Below, in pieces: positions 1-6,762 of a stretch of DNA of 10,226 nucleotides; the stretch's first letter is position 1, and each line of letters starts with the position of its first letter. A program made the position numbers and the translations under genes. Under the pieces are notes generated by a model. The model made no database searches, was not told the DNA's origin, and saw nothing but the letters and a program-made list of their open reading frames with translations. This DNA is from CAZLNO01 sp964561005 (lineage in GTDB: Bacteria; Pseudomonadota; Alphaproteobacteria; Kiloniellales; Rhodovibrionaceae), in NCBI GenBank assembly GCA_964561005.1, contig CAZLNO010000117.1:1-10226 (forward strand). The letters run 5' to 3'.

Positions 1-1523
1 GCCGCGACGGGCTTGCGGGCGTCCCGCCAGGCGTAGGCATCGTGGTGGAGCGCCCCCTCGGGCAACGCCTCCCACAGGGGGCCGAGCTTGCGCCTGGCGA
101 GGTCCTGGTAGAAGGCGGGGATCTTCTCGCTCTCGCCCTCGAAGAAGGCGCGAAAGTCGGTGTCCGTGGCCAAGTGGTCGCGCACCCTGGACTGGAAGGC
201 GACGCGCCCGGAGGAGATCGCCCGCACGGCGTTGATCCACTTGGGGATGGTCCCGCGATTGGCGCGCAGCCGGCGGTAAATCCTCGGCCCGGAAAGCGCG
301 TAGCGGGTCAGGTCGATCACGTGATCGTAGAACGCCACCCAGTCGTAGTTGAGCGGCCGGACGTTCATGGCGTGATGCGCGTTCAGGAACTGGAAAGGCA
401 CCGGCACCAGCCGGCCGGCGCGCTGGAGGTCGAGATTGAGCGGCGCCGCCCGGCCGTAGGCCGTGAACAGCGAGAAAGCAGGATAGGCGGCGGGCACCAG
501 ATCGATGAACCGCTTGGTCAGCTCGAACGGCTCGGGGCCCTCGTCGCAGTCCAGGCCGAGCACGAAATTGGCCTGGACAAAGGGGATGTAGCGCAGGATC
601 AGGTTCACGTGCTCGGCGACCTGATGGACCTTGTCCAGCCCCTGGTTGCGGCCGGTCTTCGACTTGTTGCCGAACTCGTACCAGGACTCGATCCCCGGCA
701 GCATTCCCTTGAAGCCGTTTTTTTGCAGTCGCTTCAGGTTGCTTTCGGACAGGAGCGACAGGCTGCTCTCGGCGATGAAGTCGATCCGGCCGGGCGGAAC
801 GGCCTCCTCGATCGCGTTCATGTAGTCGTTGAACCGCACCCCGAAGTTGGGATCGTGCCAGCCCACCCGCGGCTTGCGCATCTTCGTGAGGAGAAATCGC
901 AGGTCGCTGCGGATCTGGTCGAAGGCGAGCGGCTGGTAGGCGACCTGGGAGTCGATGCAGAAGCTACAAGTGTACGGGCAGCCCATGCTGCCGATCATCG
1001 GCACGATCTTGAAGGTCGGCGCCTTGGCGATGGTCGGCTCGATGAACTTCCAGCGCGCCTCCACGCCAGGCAGCGCCGGCGGCTGGCGCTGGGCGGTGAG
1101 GTGCAGTCCGTGCGGCCGCTGCCGCTGCCCCTCGCGCAGCACGTCGTCCAGCAGCGCCTTGTCCGTGAAGCCGAGGACGTAGTCGAAGTACTTCACCGCG
1201 TCCTCGGGGTAGCAGCGGGCGTGCGGCCCGCCCAGGACGGTGATCGCGCCGCGCTGGCGGTACAGGTTGCTGATGGCATAGGCGAGCTGCGCCGAGCGCG
1301 TGAACGCGGTAATGAACACGATGTCGCTGTCGTGAAGCAGTTCCGTGGTCAGGTCTTCGAACCCGGTATAGCAGACGAAACGCACATCGTGGCCAAGTTC
1401 CTCGCACCATACGGCGACTGCCTGCGGCATGATACTGGCGAGGTTGGGATTCATGACCCGGCCAAATAGTTTGCGCGTCGGACCGTTGGTAACAAGATCC
1501 AGGACCGTGACTTGCCGCCGCAT
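1..1523 (-). CDS. Cobalamin-binding-domain radical SAM protein, substrate unknown (C-terminus cut by window edge)
   Basis: 507 residues are visible with no stop before the left edge, so the gene is partial at its 3' end. Residues about 1-130 look like a B12-binding Rossmann-type domain: an ELGHDV segment at 42-47, a VLGGPHA segment at 96-102 and a DYVLGFTD segment at 114-121. The radical SAM core follows, with its 4Fe-4S motif CPYTCSFC (Cys182, Cys186, Cys189, spacing CX3CX2C), a GIES segment at 277-280, and a C-terminal region of about 150 residues that I do not recognise. Family members use S-adenosylmethionine and a 4Fe-4S cluster for radical methylations or rearrangements, often with cobalamin. 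The substrate cannot be read from the sequence. The canonical DXHXXG cobalamin-ligand motif is not visible near the N-terminus. The start is the ATG at 1521-1523, preceded on the - strand by AGAGGGGG (1529-1536) with a 5-base gap. No biosynthetic partner lies beside it inside the window; its divergent neighbour is a crotonase. Confidence 0.9.
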   Translation of the reverse strand, partial: MRRQVTVLDLVTNGPTRKLFGRVMNPNLASIMPQAVAVWCEELGHDVRFVCYTGFEDLTTELLHDSDIVFITAFTRSAQLAYAISNLYRQRGAITVLGGPHARCYPEDAVKYFDYVLGFTDKALLDDVLREGQRQRPHGLHLTAQRQPPALPGVEARWKFIEPTIAKAPTFKIVPMIGSMGCPYTCSFCIDSQVAYQPLAFDQIRSDLRFLLTKMRKPRVGWHDPNFGVRFNDYMNAIEEAVPPGRIDFIAESSLSLLSESNLKRLQKNGFKGMLPGIESWYEFGNKSKTGRNQGLDKVHQVAEHVNLILRYIPFVQANFVLGLDCDEGPEPFELTKRFIDLVPAAYPAFSLFTAYGRAAPLNLDLQRAGRLVPVPFQFLNAHHAMNVRPLNYDWVAFYDHVIDLTRYALSGPRIYRRLRANRGTIPKWINAVRAISSGRVAFQSRVRDHLATDTDFRAFFEGESEKIPAFYQDLARRKLGPLWEALPEGALHHDAYAWRDARKPVA

Positions 1524-1535
1524 GAATGCCCCCTC

Positions 1536-1555
1536 TCGGAACCGTGAGGTTCCGA
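1536..1555. repeat. Perfect 8-bp inverted repeat with 4-base loop in the radical SAM leader
   Basis: TCGGAACC, GTGA, GGTTCCGA: both 8-base arms pair perfectly. The repeat touches the ribosome binding site of the radical SAM gene (1529-1536) and lies 12 bases upstream of its ATG. It is either an operator for a dimeric regulator in the divergent spacer or an mRNA hairpin that modulates translation of the radical SAM gene. No T-run follows it, so it is not a standard terminator. The rest of the spacer (1556-1666) holds an AT-richer stretch around 1591-1622, including the palindrome ATTCGAAT (1600-1607), but no convincing -35/-10 pair in either direction. Confidence 0.55.
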
Positions 1556-1680
1556 CCCTGATTGTTGCGGAGAGCGTTGGCAAGAACAGAGTTTTAGCGA
1601 TTCGAATTTGTGATTCCCTGTTACGGCCTCGCGCGGCCCGTGCTATGCCGGTTGCGTGTTGACGACGAAGAGGTGAATCG

Positions 1681-2460
1681 ATGACCGATCCCATCCTGCT
1701 GGAGCGCCGGGACCGGATCGCGACAGTGGTGCTGAACCGGCCGGAGCGGCGCAACGCCTGCAATCTGGCGATGTGGCAGCGGCTCGGCGATGTCATGGCC
1801 GAGCTGCGGGAGGACGCCGCACTGCGCTGCGTCGTGGTGCGCGGGGCCGGCGGGGAGGCCTTCGGGGCCGGCGCCGACATCGCCGAGTTCGAGGAACATC
1901 GCTTCTCGGCCGAGCAGGCGCGTGCCTACAACGAGCACGTGGCGCGCGCGCTGCACGGCCTGCGCGACTGCCCGCACCCGGTGGTGGCGCTGGTGCAGGG
2001 GCCCTGCGTCGGCGGCGGCCTGGAACTCGCCATGATGTGCGACCTGCGCATCGCCGGCGAGGGGGCGAAGTTCGGCATCCCCATCAACCGCCTGGGCCAC
2101 GTCCTGGCGACCGAGGAGCTGGCCGAGCTGATGAGCCTGGTCGGCCGCGCCGGGGCGCTGGAGCTGCTGCTGGAGGGCCGGCTCTGGGACGCGCGCGAGG
2201 CTTGCGTCCGCGGCCTCGTCACGCGCGTGGTGCCGGACGCGTCCGTCGAGGACGAGGCCTACGCGACGGCCGGCCGCATCGCCGCCGGCGCGCCGCTGGC
2301 CGCCCGCCAGCACAAGGCCCTGACCCGCCGCCTGCTGGAGTCCGAGCCCCTGACCCCGGCCGAGCGCGACATTCCCTTCCAGAGCTGCGACACCGAGGAC
2401 TACAAGGCCGGCGTCCGCGCTTTCCTGGCGAAGGAGAAGCCGGTGTTCCGGGGCCGCTGA
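1681..2460 (+). CDS. Enoyl-CoA hydratase/isomerase (crotonase) family protein
   Basis: A 259-residue protein of normal single-domain crotonase length, presumed to act on an acyl-CoA thioester in the cytoplasm. The N-terminal beta region contains VVLNRPERRNA (16-26). The first oxyanion-hole segment is AGAD (63-66). The second is GGGLELAMMCD (111-121), whose Glu115 matches Glu144 of rat mitochondrial enoyl-CoA hydratase. The second catalytic glutamate (rat Glu164, in an FGQPE context) is replaced: the segment here reads FGIPI (131-135), with Ile135 in its place. Classical hydration is therefore doubtful; an isomerase, hydrolase, decarboxylase or CoA-ester-specific lyase role is possible. The C-terminus ends in a typical KEKPVFRGR. 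The start ATG has the strong ribosome binding site GAAGAGGTG (1667-1675), 5 bases away. The gene is divergent from the radical SAM gene and converges on motB with only 31 bases between stops. The exact substrate is unknown. Confidence 0.92.
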   Translation: MTDPILLERRDRIATVVLNRPERRNACNLAMWQRLGDVMAELREDAALRCVVVRGAGGEAFGAGADIAEFEEHRFSAEQARAYNEHVARALHGLRDCPHPVVALVQGPCVGGGLELAMMCDLRIAGEGAKFGIPINRLGHVLATEELAELMSLVGRAGALELLLEGRLWDAREACVRGLVTRVVPDASVEDEAYATAGRIAAGAPLAARQHKALTRRLLESEPLTPAERDIPFQSCDTEDYKAGVRAFLAKEKPVFRGR

Positions 2461-2491
2461 TACCCTTGATGCCTGCGCGCCGGCGGGAGCG

Positions 2492-3379
2492 TCATCGGGG
2501 AGCAGGGTCGGCGCCGAGCCGCGCAGTCGTGCCCGGTCCCGGCGGCACCAGGACGATCGCCACCCGCCGGTTGCGGGCCCGGCCGTCCGTGCTGGTGTTG
2601 GGGGCGATCGGGCGCGTTTCGCCGTGGCCCACGGCCTTCAGCCGGTCCGCCGCCAGCCTGGCGGCGGTCAGGTGGCGCACCACGGCGATGGCCCGCGCCG
2701 CCGAGAGCTCCCAGTTCGAGGGGAAGCGGGCCGTGCGGATCGGCACGTCGTCGGTGTGGCCTTCCACCTCGATCCGCCCCCGGAAGTCGGCCAGCAGGGG
2801 GAGCAGGCGGTCGAGCAGACGCCGGCCGCGGGGCTGGATCGCCGCCGAGCCGCTGGGGAACAGCAGGCGGTCGGCCAGGCGCAGCCGCACGCCGCGGTCC
2901 GTGCGCGCCACCGTCACCATCTCCGTCATGCCGCGCGTCGCGACGAAGGCCTCGGCAGCCGCTTCCGCGGCGTCAAGTCGTGCCGACCAGATGCGCGCGG
3001 CCAGGCGCTCGCCCCGGACGCGCTGTGCGTCGGTGAGGCCGCCGCGGCCCTCCAGCAGCCACGGGCGGCCGCTGTCCAGCAAGCTGTCCTCGGCCGCTGT
3101 CGCCGGCGCCTCGTCGGTGGCGTCGGCGCGGGTGTCGGTTGCCGGCTCGGCCAGGGTGACCATGATGACGAAGAACACCAGCAGCAGCATGGTCAGGTCG
3201 GTGAAGGGGATCAGCCAGTCGTTCTGGCCGTCGGATTCCCCGGCCAGCGCCCCCATCGCCGGGTTGTCCGCCGGCTCGTGGCGCAGGCGCGAGCGCCCCC
3301 CTTCGCCGGCCGGCGCGCTGTCACCGCCGGCCGGCACGCCGTGCGGTCCCTGTACGCGGTGCCTAGCCCGCATGGCCAC
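2492..3379 (-). CDS. motB: Flagellar motor stator protein MotB (OmpA-type peptidoglycan anchor)
   Basis: MotB/PomB is the stator subunit that conducts ions and ties the motor to peptidoglycan. The single membrane helix is at about residues 55-77 (WLIPFTDLTMLLLVFF...), with Asp61 in the position of the essential ion-binding aspartate (Asp32 of E. coli MotB). A linker rich in Ala, Asp and Arg follows. The OmpA/MotB C-terminal domain spans about 160-277: FPSGSAAI (174-181), EGHTDDVPI (206-214), NWELSAARA (222-230) and NRRVAIVL (270-277), the usual peptidoglycan-binding signature. About 50 residues precede the helix, longer than usual, and are rich in Gly, Pro and Arg. The start is uncertain: the GTG at 3377-3379 and the ATG at 3371-3373 are in frame, and AGGG sits 5 bases before the ATG. 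The frame overlaps the end of motA by 17 bases, which indicates translational coupling. The C-terminus ends 31 bases from the crotonase stop. Confidence 0.9.
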   Translation of the reverse strand: MAMRARHRVQGPHGVPAGGDSAPAGEGGRSRLRHEPADNPAMGALAGESDGQNDWLIPFTDLTMLLLVFFVIMVTLAEPATDTRADATDEAPATAAEDSLLDSGRPWLLEGRGGLTDAQRVRGERLAARIWSARLDAAEAAAEAFVATRGMTEMVTVARTDRGVRLRLADRLLFPSGSAAIQPRGRRLLDRLLPLLADFRGRIEVEGHTDDVPIRTARFPSNWELSAARAIAVVRHLTAARLAADRLKAVGHGETRPIAPNTSTDGRARNRRVAIVLVPPGPGTTARLGADPAPR

Positions 3380-4175
3380 CCTGCGCGCTTCGAGCCTCCG
3401 GCGCCGGCGCGTCCAACTCGTCGGGCTGGCTGTCCAGGAAGGATTCCAGAGTGTACTTCAGCTTGACCGGATTCTTCTCGTGGCTGACCAGGACCACGGT
3501 TTCCTTGATGAGGTTCAGCAGCTCCACGCGGTCCTGGGTGCGCCGTCGCAGCTTCACCGCCATCGGCTTGAAGACGGCGTTGGCCAGGACCACGCCGTAG
3601 AAGGTCGTCACCAGCGCGACGGCCAGGTTCACGGCGATCTGGTTCATCGCCATCGTGCCGAGGTCGTTCAGCATGTTCACCAGGCCCAGCAGCGTGCCGA
3701 CCATGCCGAAGGCGGGGGCGTAGCTGCCCATGACCTGGAAGACGTCCGCCTCGGCGTGCTCGCGCGTCTTCAGCCGGTCGATGCGGTAGTCCAGGACATC
3801 CATGATCTGGTTGGCGGGCGCCCCGTCGATGGCCATCTGCAGTCCGGTGCGCAGGAAGGGAGACTTGGCGCGCTTGATGGCCCGCTCGGCGGCGTGGATG
3901 TCGCCGTGATACCAGATCCGTGCGATCTGCAGGGCCTCGTTGAGGTCGTGGCGCTTGTAGCGCTCCTCGGTGCGGAGCGTCACGGCGAAGGCCTTGAAGG
4001 CCCGTCCGATCTCACTGACCGAGTAGCTCATCAGCGTGGCCGCCAGCGTGCCGCCGACGACGATGATGGCGCCGGGCCCATTCAGGAACATCGTCGGCGC
4101 GTGCGCCGTCAGCGACACGGCCAGCACCAGCATGGCCAGGCCGAGCACCATGCCGACGATCGTGGTCACGCGCAT
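3363..4175 (-). CDS. motA: Flagellar motor stator protein MotA (PomA-like)
   Basis: A 270-residue inner-membrane protein with four predicted helices: about 4-24, 33-52, 151-171 and 183-203. It forms the ion channel and torque-generating part of the stator with MotB. Seen in the sequence: NGPGAIIVVGGTLAATL (32-48) in helix 2, a large charged cytoplasmic loop (about 55-148), SYAPAFGMVGTLLGLVNML (151-169) in helix 3 with the conserved proline (Pro154), and VTTFYGVVLANAVFKP (189-204) in helix 4. The length and the TTFYG segment resemble PomA/MotP-type subunits more than E. coli MotA, so sodium drive is possible but not shown. The ATG at 4173-4175 has GAGG (4183-4186) 7 bases upstream. It is the first gene of a two-gene unit with motB; the coding ends overlap. 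No other flagellar or chemotaxis gene is in the window, so this is a stand-alone stator operon. Confidence 0.95.
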   Translation of the reverse strand: MRVTTIVGMVLGLAMLVLAVSLTAHAPTMFLNGPGAIIVVGGTLAATLMSYSVSEIGRAFKAFAVTLRTEERYKRHDLNEALQIARIWYHGDIHAAERAIKRAKSPFLRTGLQMAIDGAPANQIMDVLDYRIDRLKTREHAEADVFQVMGSYAPAFGMVGTLLGLVNMLNDLGTMAMNQIAVNLAVALVTTFYGVVLANAVFKPMAVKLRRRTQDRVELLNLIKETVVLVSHEKNPVKLKYTLESFLDSQPDELDAPAPEARSAQGGHAG

Positions 4176-4262
4176 CTCGTTGCCTCGCAGATGACTGGGA
4201 CCATGGCCGGGTGCGGTTTTCGACTCCCGCCAAAAAACACGTATTCTTTTAACTTTATATGA

Positions 4263-4277
4263 TTTACGAAACGTTAG
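4263..4277. promoter_or_regulatory. Possible CtrA-box-like site in the motA/tolB divergent spacer
   Basis: TTTA, 7 bases, TTAG resembles the CtrA consensus TTAA-N7-TTAA with one mismatch in each half. It sits at the edge of an AT-rich island (about 4230-4277) that stands out from the GC-rich surroundings. It lies 88-102 bases upstream of the motA start, a plausible distance for a regulator of motility genes, and about 160 bases upstream of tolB. CtrA controls flagellar genes in many alphaproteobacteria, which is the only functional support. No clear -35/-10 pair was found for either gene in this 260-base spacer, and the match could be chance. Confidence 0.28.
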
Positions 4278-4435
4278 CCTGCACGGACCCGGTGGGCGCC
4301 GACGCAGGACATATTTTCGCCAAGCTGGGCGATATCCTGTGCGCTGCGTTGCCAGTTCGCGATCGAGCGGGCATGGTAGCGGCCCGTTAGCTCTTCACAG
4401 GGATTCCGTCGCTGGGACCAAGGTCGCAACGCCTC

Positions 4436-5791
4436 ATGATTCACTCCAACCGTCGCCGCTTCCTCGCCGCCTCGCTGTGCTCCGCCGGCGTGGCGGCGGC
4501 GCCCGTGTCCGCCTTCTGGCCCCGGTCGGTGAAGGCTGCCCTCGACATCGACATCACGCGCGGCTACGTGGAGCCGCTGCCGATCGCCGTGACCGACTTC
4601 TACGGCGAGAATACGCGGACCCGGGACGTCGGCGGCGACATCGCCAAGGTGATCGCCGCGAACCTCCAGCGCTCGGGGCTGTTCAAGCCGATCGAGAAGG
4701 GTGCCTTCATCCAGGACCCGGCCAGCCTGCAGGCGGGACCGCGCTTCGCCGACTGGCGTCTGATCAACGCCCAGGCGCTGGTGACCGGCGCGGCCGAGGC
4801 CCAGGCCGACGGTCGCCTTCGGGTCGCCTTCCGCCTCTGGGACGTCTTCGGCGAACAGCAGATGACCGGCCTGGCCTACTTCACGATGCCCGGCAACTGG
4901 CGCCGGGTGGCCCACATCATCTCCGACGCGATCTACAAGCGGCTGACTGGCGAGGACGGCTACTTCGACACCCGCATCGTCTACGTGTCCGAGAGCGGTC
5001 CGCAGAACCGCCGCGTCAAGCGCCTGGCCATCATGGACCAGGACGGCGCCAACCACCGCTTTCTGACGGACGGCTCCAACCTCGTGCTGACCCCGCGCTT
5101 CTCGCCGACCGAGCAGGAGATCACCTACGTCAGCTATTCGGGGCGGGTGCCGCGCGTCTATCTGTTCAACCTGAACACCGGGCAGCAGGAGGTGCTGGGC
5201 CATTTCCCCGGCATGACCTTCGCGCCGCGGTTCTCGCCGGACGGCAACAAGGTGATCATGGCGCTGGAGAAGGACGGCAACTCCGACGTCTACATCATGG
5301 ACCTGCGCACGCGCGAGCGCCAGCGCCTGACCCGCAGCTCGGCCATCGACATCTCGGCGTCCTTCTCGCCGGAAGGCGACCGCGTGGTGTTCAACTCCGA
5401 TCGCAGCGGCGGATTGGAACTCTACACCATGAACGCGGACGGCTCGAACGTGCAGCGCATCTCCTTCGGCGAAGGGCGCTACGCGACTCCGGTCTGGTCA
5501 CCTCGCGGAGATTTGATCGCCTTCACCCGGCAGCACAACGGCACCTTCTTCATCGGCGTGATGCACCCGGACGGCAGCGGCGAGCGCATGCTGACCGACG
5601 GCTACCGTGTCGAGGGGCCGACCTGGGCGCCCAACGGCCGCGTGCTCTCGTTTTTCCGCCGGACTCGCGCGGATTCCCAGGGCCGCTATGCCAGTCGCAT
5701 CTACACGATCGACTTGACGGGGTATAACGAGCGCGAAGTCGTGACCCCGCAGGACGCCTCGGACCCGGCCTGGTCGCCCCCGAATCCCTGA
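4436..5791 (+). CDS. tolB: Tol-Pal system periplasmic beta-propeller protein TolB
   Basis: TolB links the Tol inner-membrane complex to the lipoprotein Pal and helps constrict the outer membrane during division. The 451-residue precursor starts with NRRRFLAAS (5-13), which fits a twin-arginine motif, then a hydrophobic stretch to about residue 26; the mature protein probably begins near ALDIDITRG (35-43), where E. coli mature TolB also begins. The N-terminal domain (about 38-170) contains DVGGDIAKVIAANLQRSGLF. Six WD40-like propeller blades follow from about 205, each marked by an FSP/WSP/WAP turn: RFSPTEQ, RFSPDGN, SFSPEGD, VWSPRGD, TWAPNGR and WSPPNP at the C-terminus. The ATG at 4436 has only a weak AAGG (4421-4424) upstream. 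It heads the tolB-pal-cpoB-tilS-ftsH run. tolQRA, its usual upstream partners, are not adjacent; the upstream neighbour is the divergent motA. Confidence 0.97.
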   Translation: MIHSNRRRFLAASLCSAGVAAAPVSAFWPRSVKAALDIDITRGYVEPLPIAVTDFYGENTRTRDVGGDIAKVIAANLQRSGLFKPIEKGAFIQDPASLQAGPRFADWRLINAQALVTGAAEAQADGRLRVAFRLWDVFGEQQMTGLAYFTMPGNWRRVAHIISDAIYKRLTGEDGYFDTRIVYVSESGPQNRRVKRLAIMDQDGANHRFLTDGSNLVLTPRFSPTEQEITYVSYSGRVPRVYLFNLNTGQQEVLGHFPGMTFAPRFSPDGNKVIMALEKDGNSDVYIMDLRTRERQRLTRSSAIDISASFSPEGDRVVFNSDRSGGLELYTMNADGSNVQRISFGEGRYATPVWSPRGDLIAFTRQHNGTFFIGVMHPDGSGERMLTDGYRVEGPTWAPNGRVLSFFRRTRADSQGRYASRIYTIDLTGYNEREVVTPQDASDPAWSPPNP

Positions 5792-5857
5792 CCTTCGCCA
5801 GGCGCGAAAGCCCCGCCCCGGCCGGACTGTGGGGCCATGCCAGGCCCTTGAGGCGCC

Positions 5858-5886
5858 TTGATTCAGCCGGGGGGCGCCCGTATAGT
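5858..5886 (+). promoter_or_regulatory. Sigma-70-type promoter for pal
   Basis: A -35 TTGATT (5858-5863) and a -10 TATAGT (5881-5886, one mismatch to TATAAT) are separated by exactly 17 bases, inside the 214-base tolB-pal spacer. The expected start of transcription is near 5893, giving a leader of about 110 bases before the pal ATG. It would let pal (and perhaps the genes after it) be expressed apart from tolB. Inside the leader, ATTGCC (5931-5936) and GGCAAT (5958-5963) could pair over a 21-base loop, but that is weak. Confidence 0.55.
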
Positions 5887-6005
5887 CCCGCGCGAACGCG
5901 ACGCTCGGGGGAGTCGGGGACCTGACCAATATTGCCAGGTGTCTTCGATCGTCTGCGGGCAATCGGCAAGACCTCGGACCGGGGAAGGATTTGAGAGGGT
6001 AAAAT

Positions 6006-6551
6006 ATGCGTAAAATGCTAAGCCTTTTCGCGGCGCTTCTGCTCGTCGCGGCATGCGAATCGACGTCGGAGGATCAAGCGGCGACCGGCGGCGAGGGCAC
6101 GACGCAGGCGGCCGCCGAGAGCGACGGCGGGCAGCAGGGCGCCGCCGGGCAGGAAGGGGTCACCAGCGAGCCGATTGCCGGTCCCGAGGGGGGTACCCAG
6201 GAGCATCTGGTCGTCAACGTCGGCGACCGCGTGTTCTTCGAGTTCGACAAGTCGAACCTGACCAGTTCGGCCCAGGAGACGGTGACCCGGCTTGCGGCCT
6301 GGCTCAAGGAGTATCCCAGCAAGACCCTGACGATCGAGGGGCACGCCGACGAGCGCGGCACGCGCGAGTACAACCTCGCCCTCGGCGCCCGGCGGGCCAA
6401 CTCCGTCAAGGACTACCTCATCGTGCTGGGCATCGATCCCAACCGCCTGGAGACGGTCTCCTTCGGCGAGGAGCGGCCGGCCGTCCTGGGCTCGAACAAG
6501 CAGGCCTGGGCGCAGAACCGGCGGGCGGTCTTCGTGGTGAACGAAGGCTGA
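6006..6551 (+). CDS. pal: Peptidoglycan-associated lipoprotein Pal
   Basis: Pal is an outer-membrane lipoprotein that binds peptidoglycan and TolB/TolA. The 181-residue precursor has a short lipoprotein signal, MRKMLSLFAALLLVAAC, with lipobox VAAC and lipidated Cys17. A Gly/Ala/Gln/Glu-rich tether (about 18-66) follows, then an OmpA-type domain (about 70-180): VFFEFDKSNLT (76-86), the diaminopimelate-binding signature EGHADERGTREYNLALGARR (111-130), including Asp115 and Arg130, VSFGEERPAVLG (151-162) and NRRAVFVV (171-178). The match to E. coli Pal in these segments is very close. The ATG has GAGAGGG (5993-5999) 6 bases upstream. It lies 214 bases after tolB with its own promoter, and 211 bases before cpoB. 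Confidence 0.97.
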   Translation: MRKMLSLFAALLLVAACESTSEDQAATGGEGTTQAAAESDGGQQGAAGQEGVTSEPIAGPEGGTQEHLVVNVGDRVFFEFDKSNLTSSAQETVTRLAAWLKEYPSKTLTIEGHADERGTREYNLALGARRANSVKDYLIVLGIDPNRLETVSFGEERPAVLGSNKQAWAQNRRAVFVVNEG

Positions 6552-6582
6552 TCCTCCGCTTCCAGCCTGAAGACGCGTCGCA

Positions 6583-6610
6583 CCCGCCCGCGCCTCGCCG
6601 CTCGGGCGGG
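6583..6610 (+). terminator. GC-rich hairpin downstream of pal (possible terminator or mRNA-stabilising stem)
   Basis: CCCGCCCG (6583-6590) and CGGGCGGG (6603-6610) pair perfectly over a 12-base loop, starting 32 bases after the pal stop. There is no T-run after the stem, so it is not a textbook intrinsic terminator. It may attenuate read-through into cpoB or protect the pal transcript 3' end. The remainder of the pal-cpoB spacer (6611-6762) shows no confident promoter. Confidence 0.35.
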
Positions 6611-6762
6611 CTGCGTTCGCGGCGCCAATGGCCGGCCGCGCCGCGCGCGGAGCGCGAGCGGGCCACATTTGTGCCACGAAGATCGCGCATGCAGGCTCGG
6701 AATGCTGGTCCGCGATACAGCGGGCCGTCGTGACGTTCAATGAGGGAGCGCCCGCGAGTTCC

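Noticed and set aside
42..1469. 475-codon open frame on the + strand opposite the radical SAM gene
   Set aside because: The - strand frame has a radical SAM cysteine motif, a B12-like domain and a good ribosome binding site; the + strand frame shows none of these.
1577..1649. Possible promoters for the crotonase (TTGGCA at 1577, TTACGG at 1621 with TATGCC at 1644)
   Set aside because: The spacings of 17 bases are right, but the hexamers match the consensus too poorly to support a call.
1773..4262. 829-codon open frame on the + strand crossing the crotonase gene and the antisense of motB and motA
   Set aside because: The translation is Arg/Ala/Gly/Pro-rich, low in complexity and matches no family, while the crotonase, MotB and MotA frames beneath it are clear. 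Long empty frames of this kind are expected in GC-rich DNA.
4176..4435. Small genes in the motA-tolB spacer
   Set aside because: No open frame with a plausible start, ribosome binding site and protein-like composition was found; the frames seen are fragments of neighbouring shadows.
5832..5847. Small stem GGGCC-ATGCCA-GGCCC after tolB as a terminator
   Set aside because: The stem is only 5 bp and is followed by two T residues at most; in GC-rich DNA such short stems are common.
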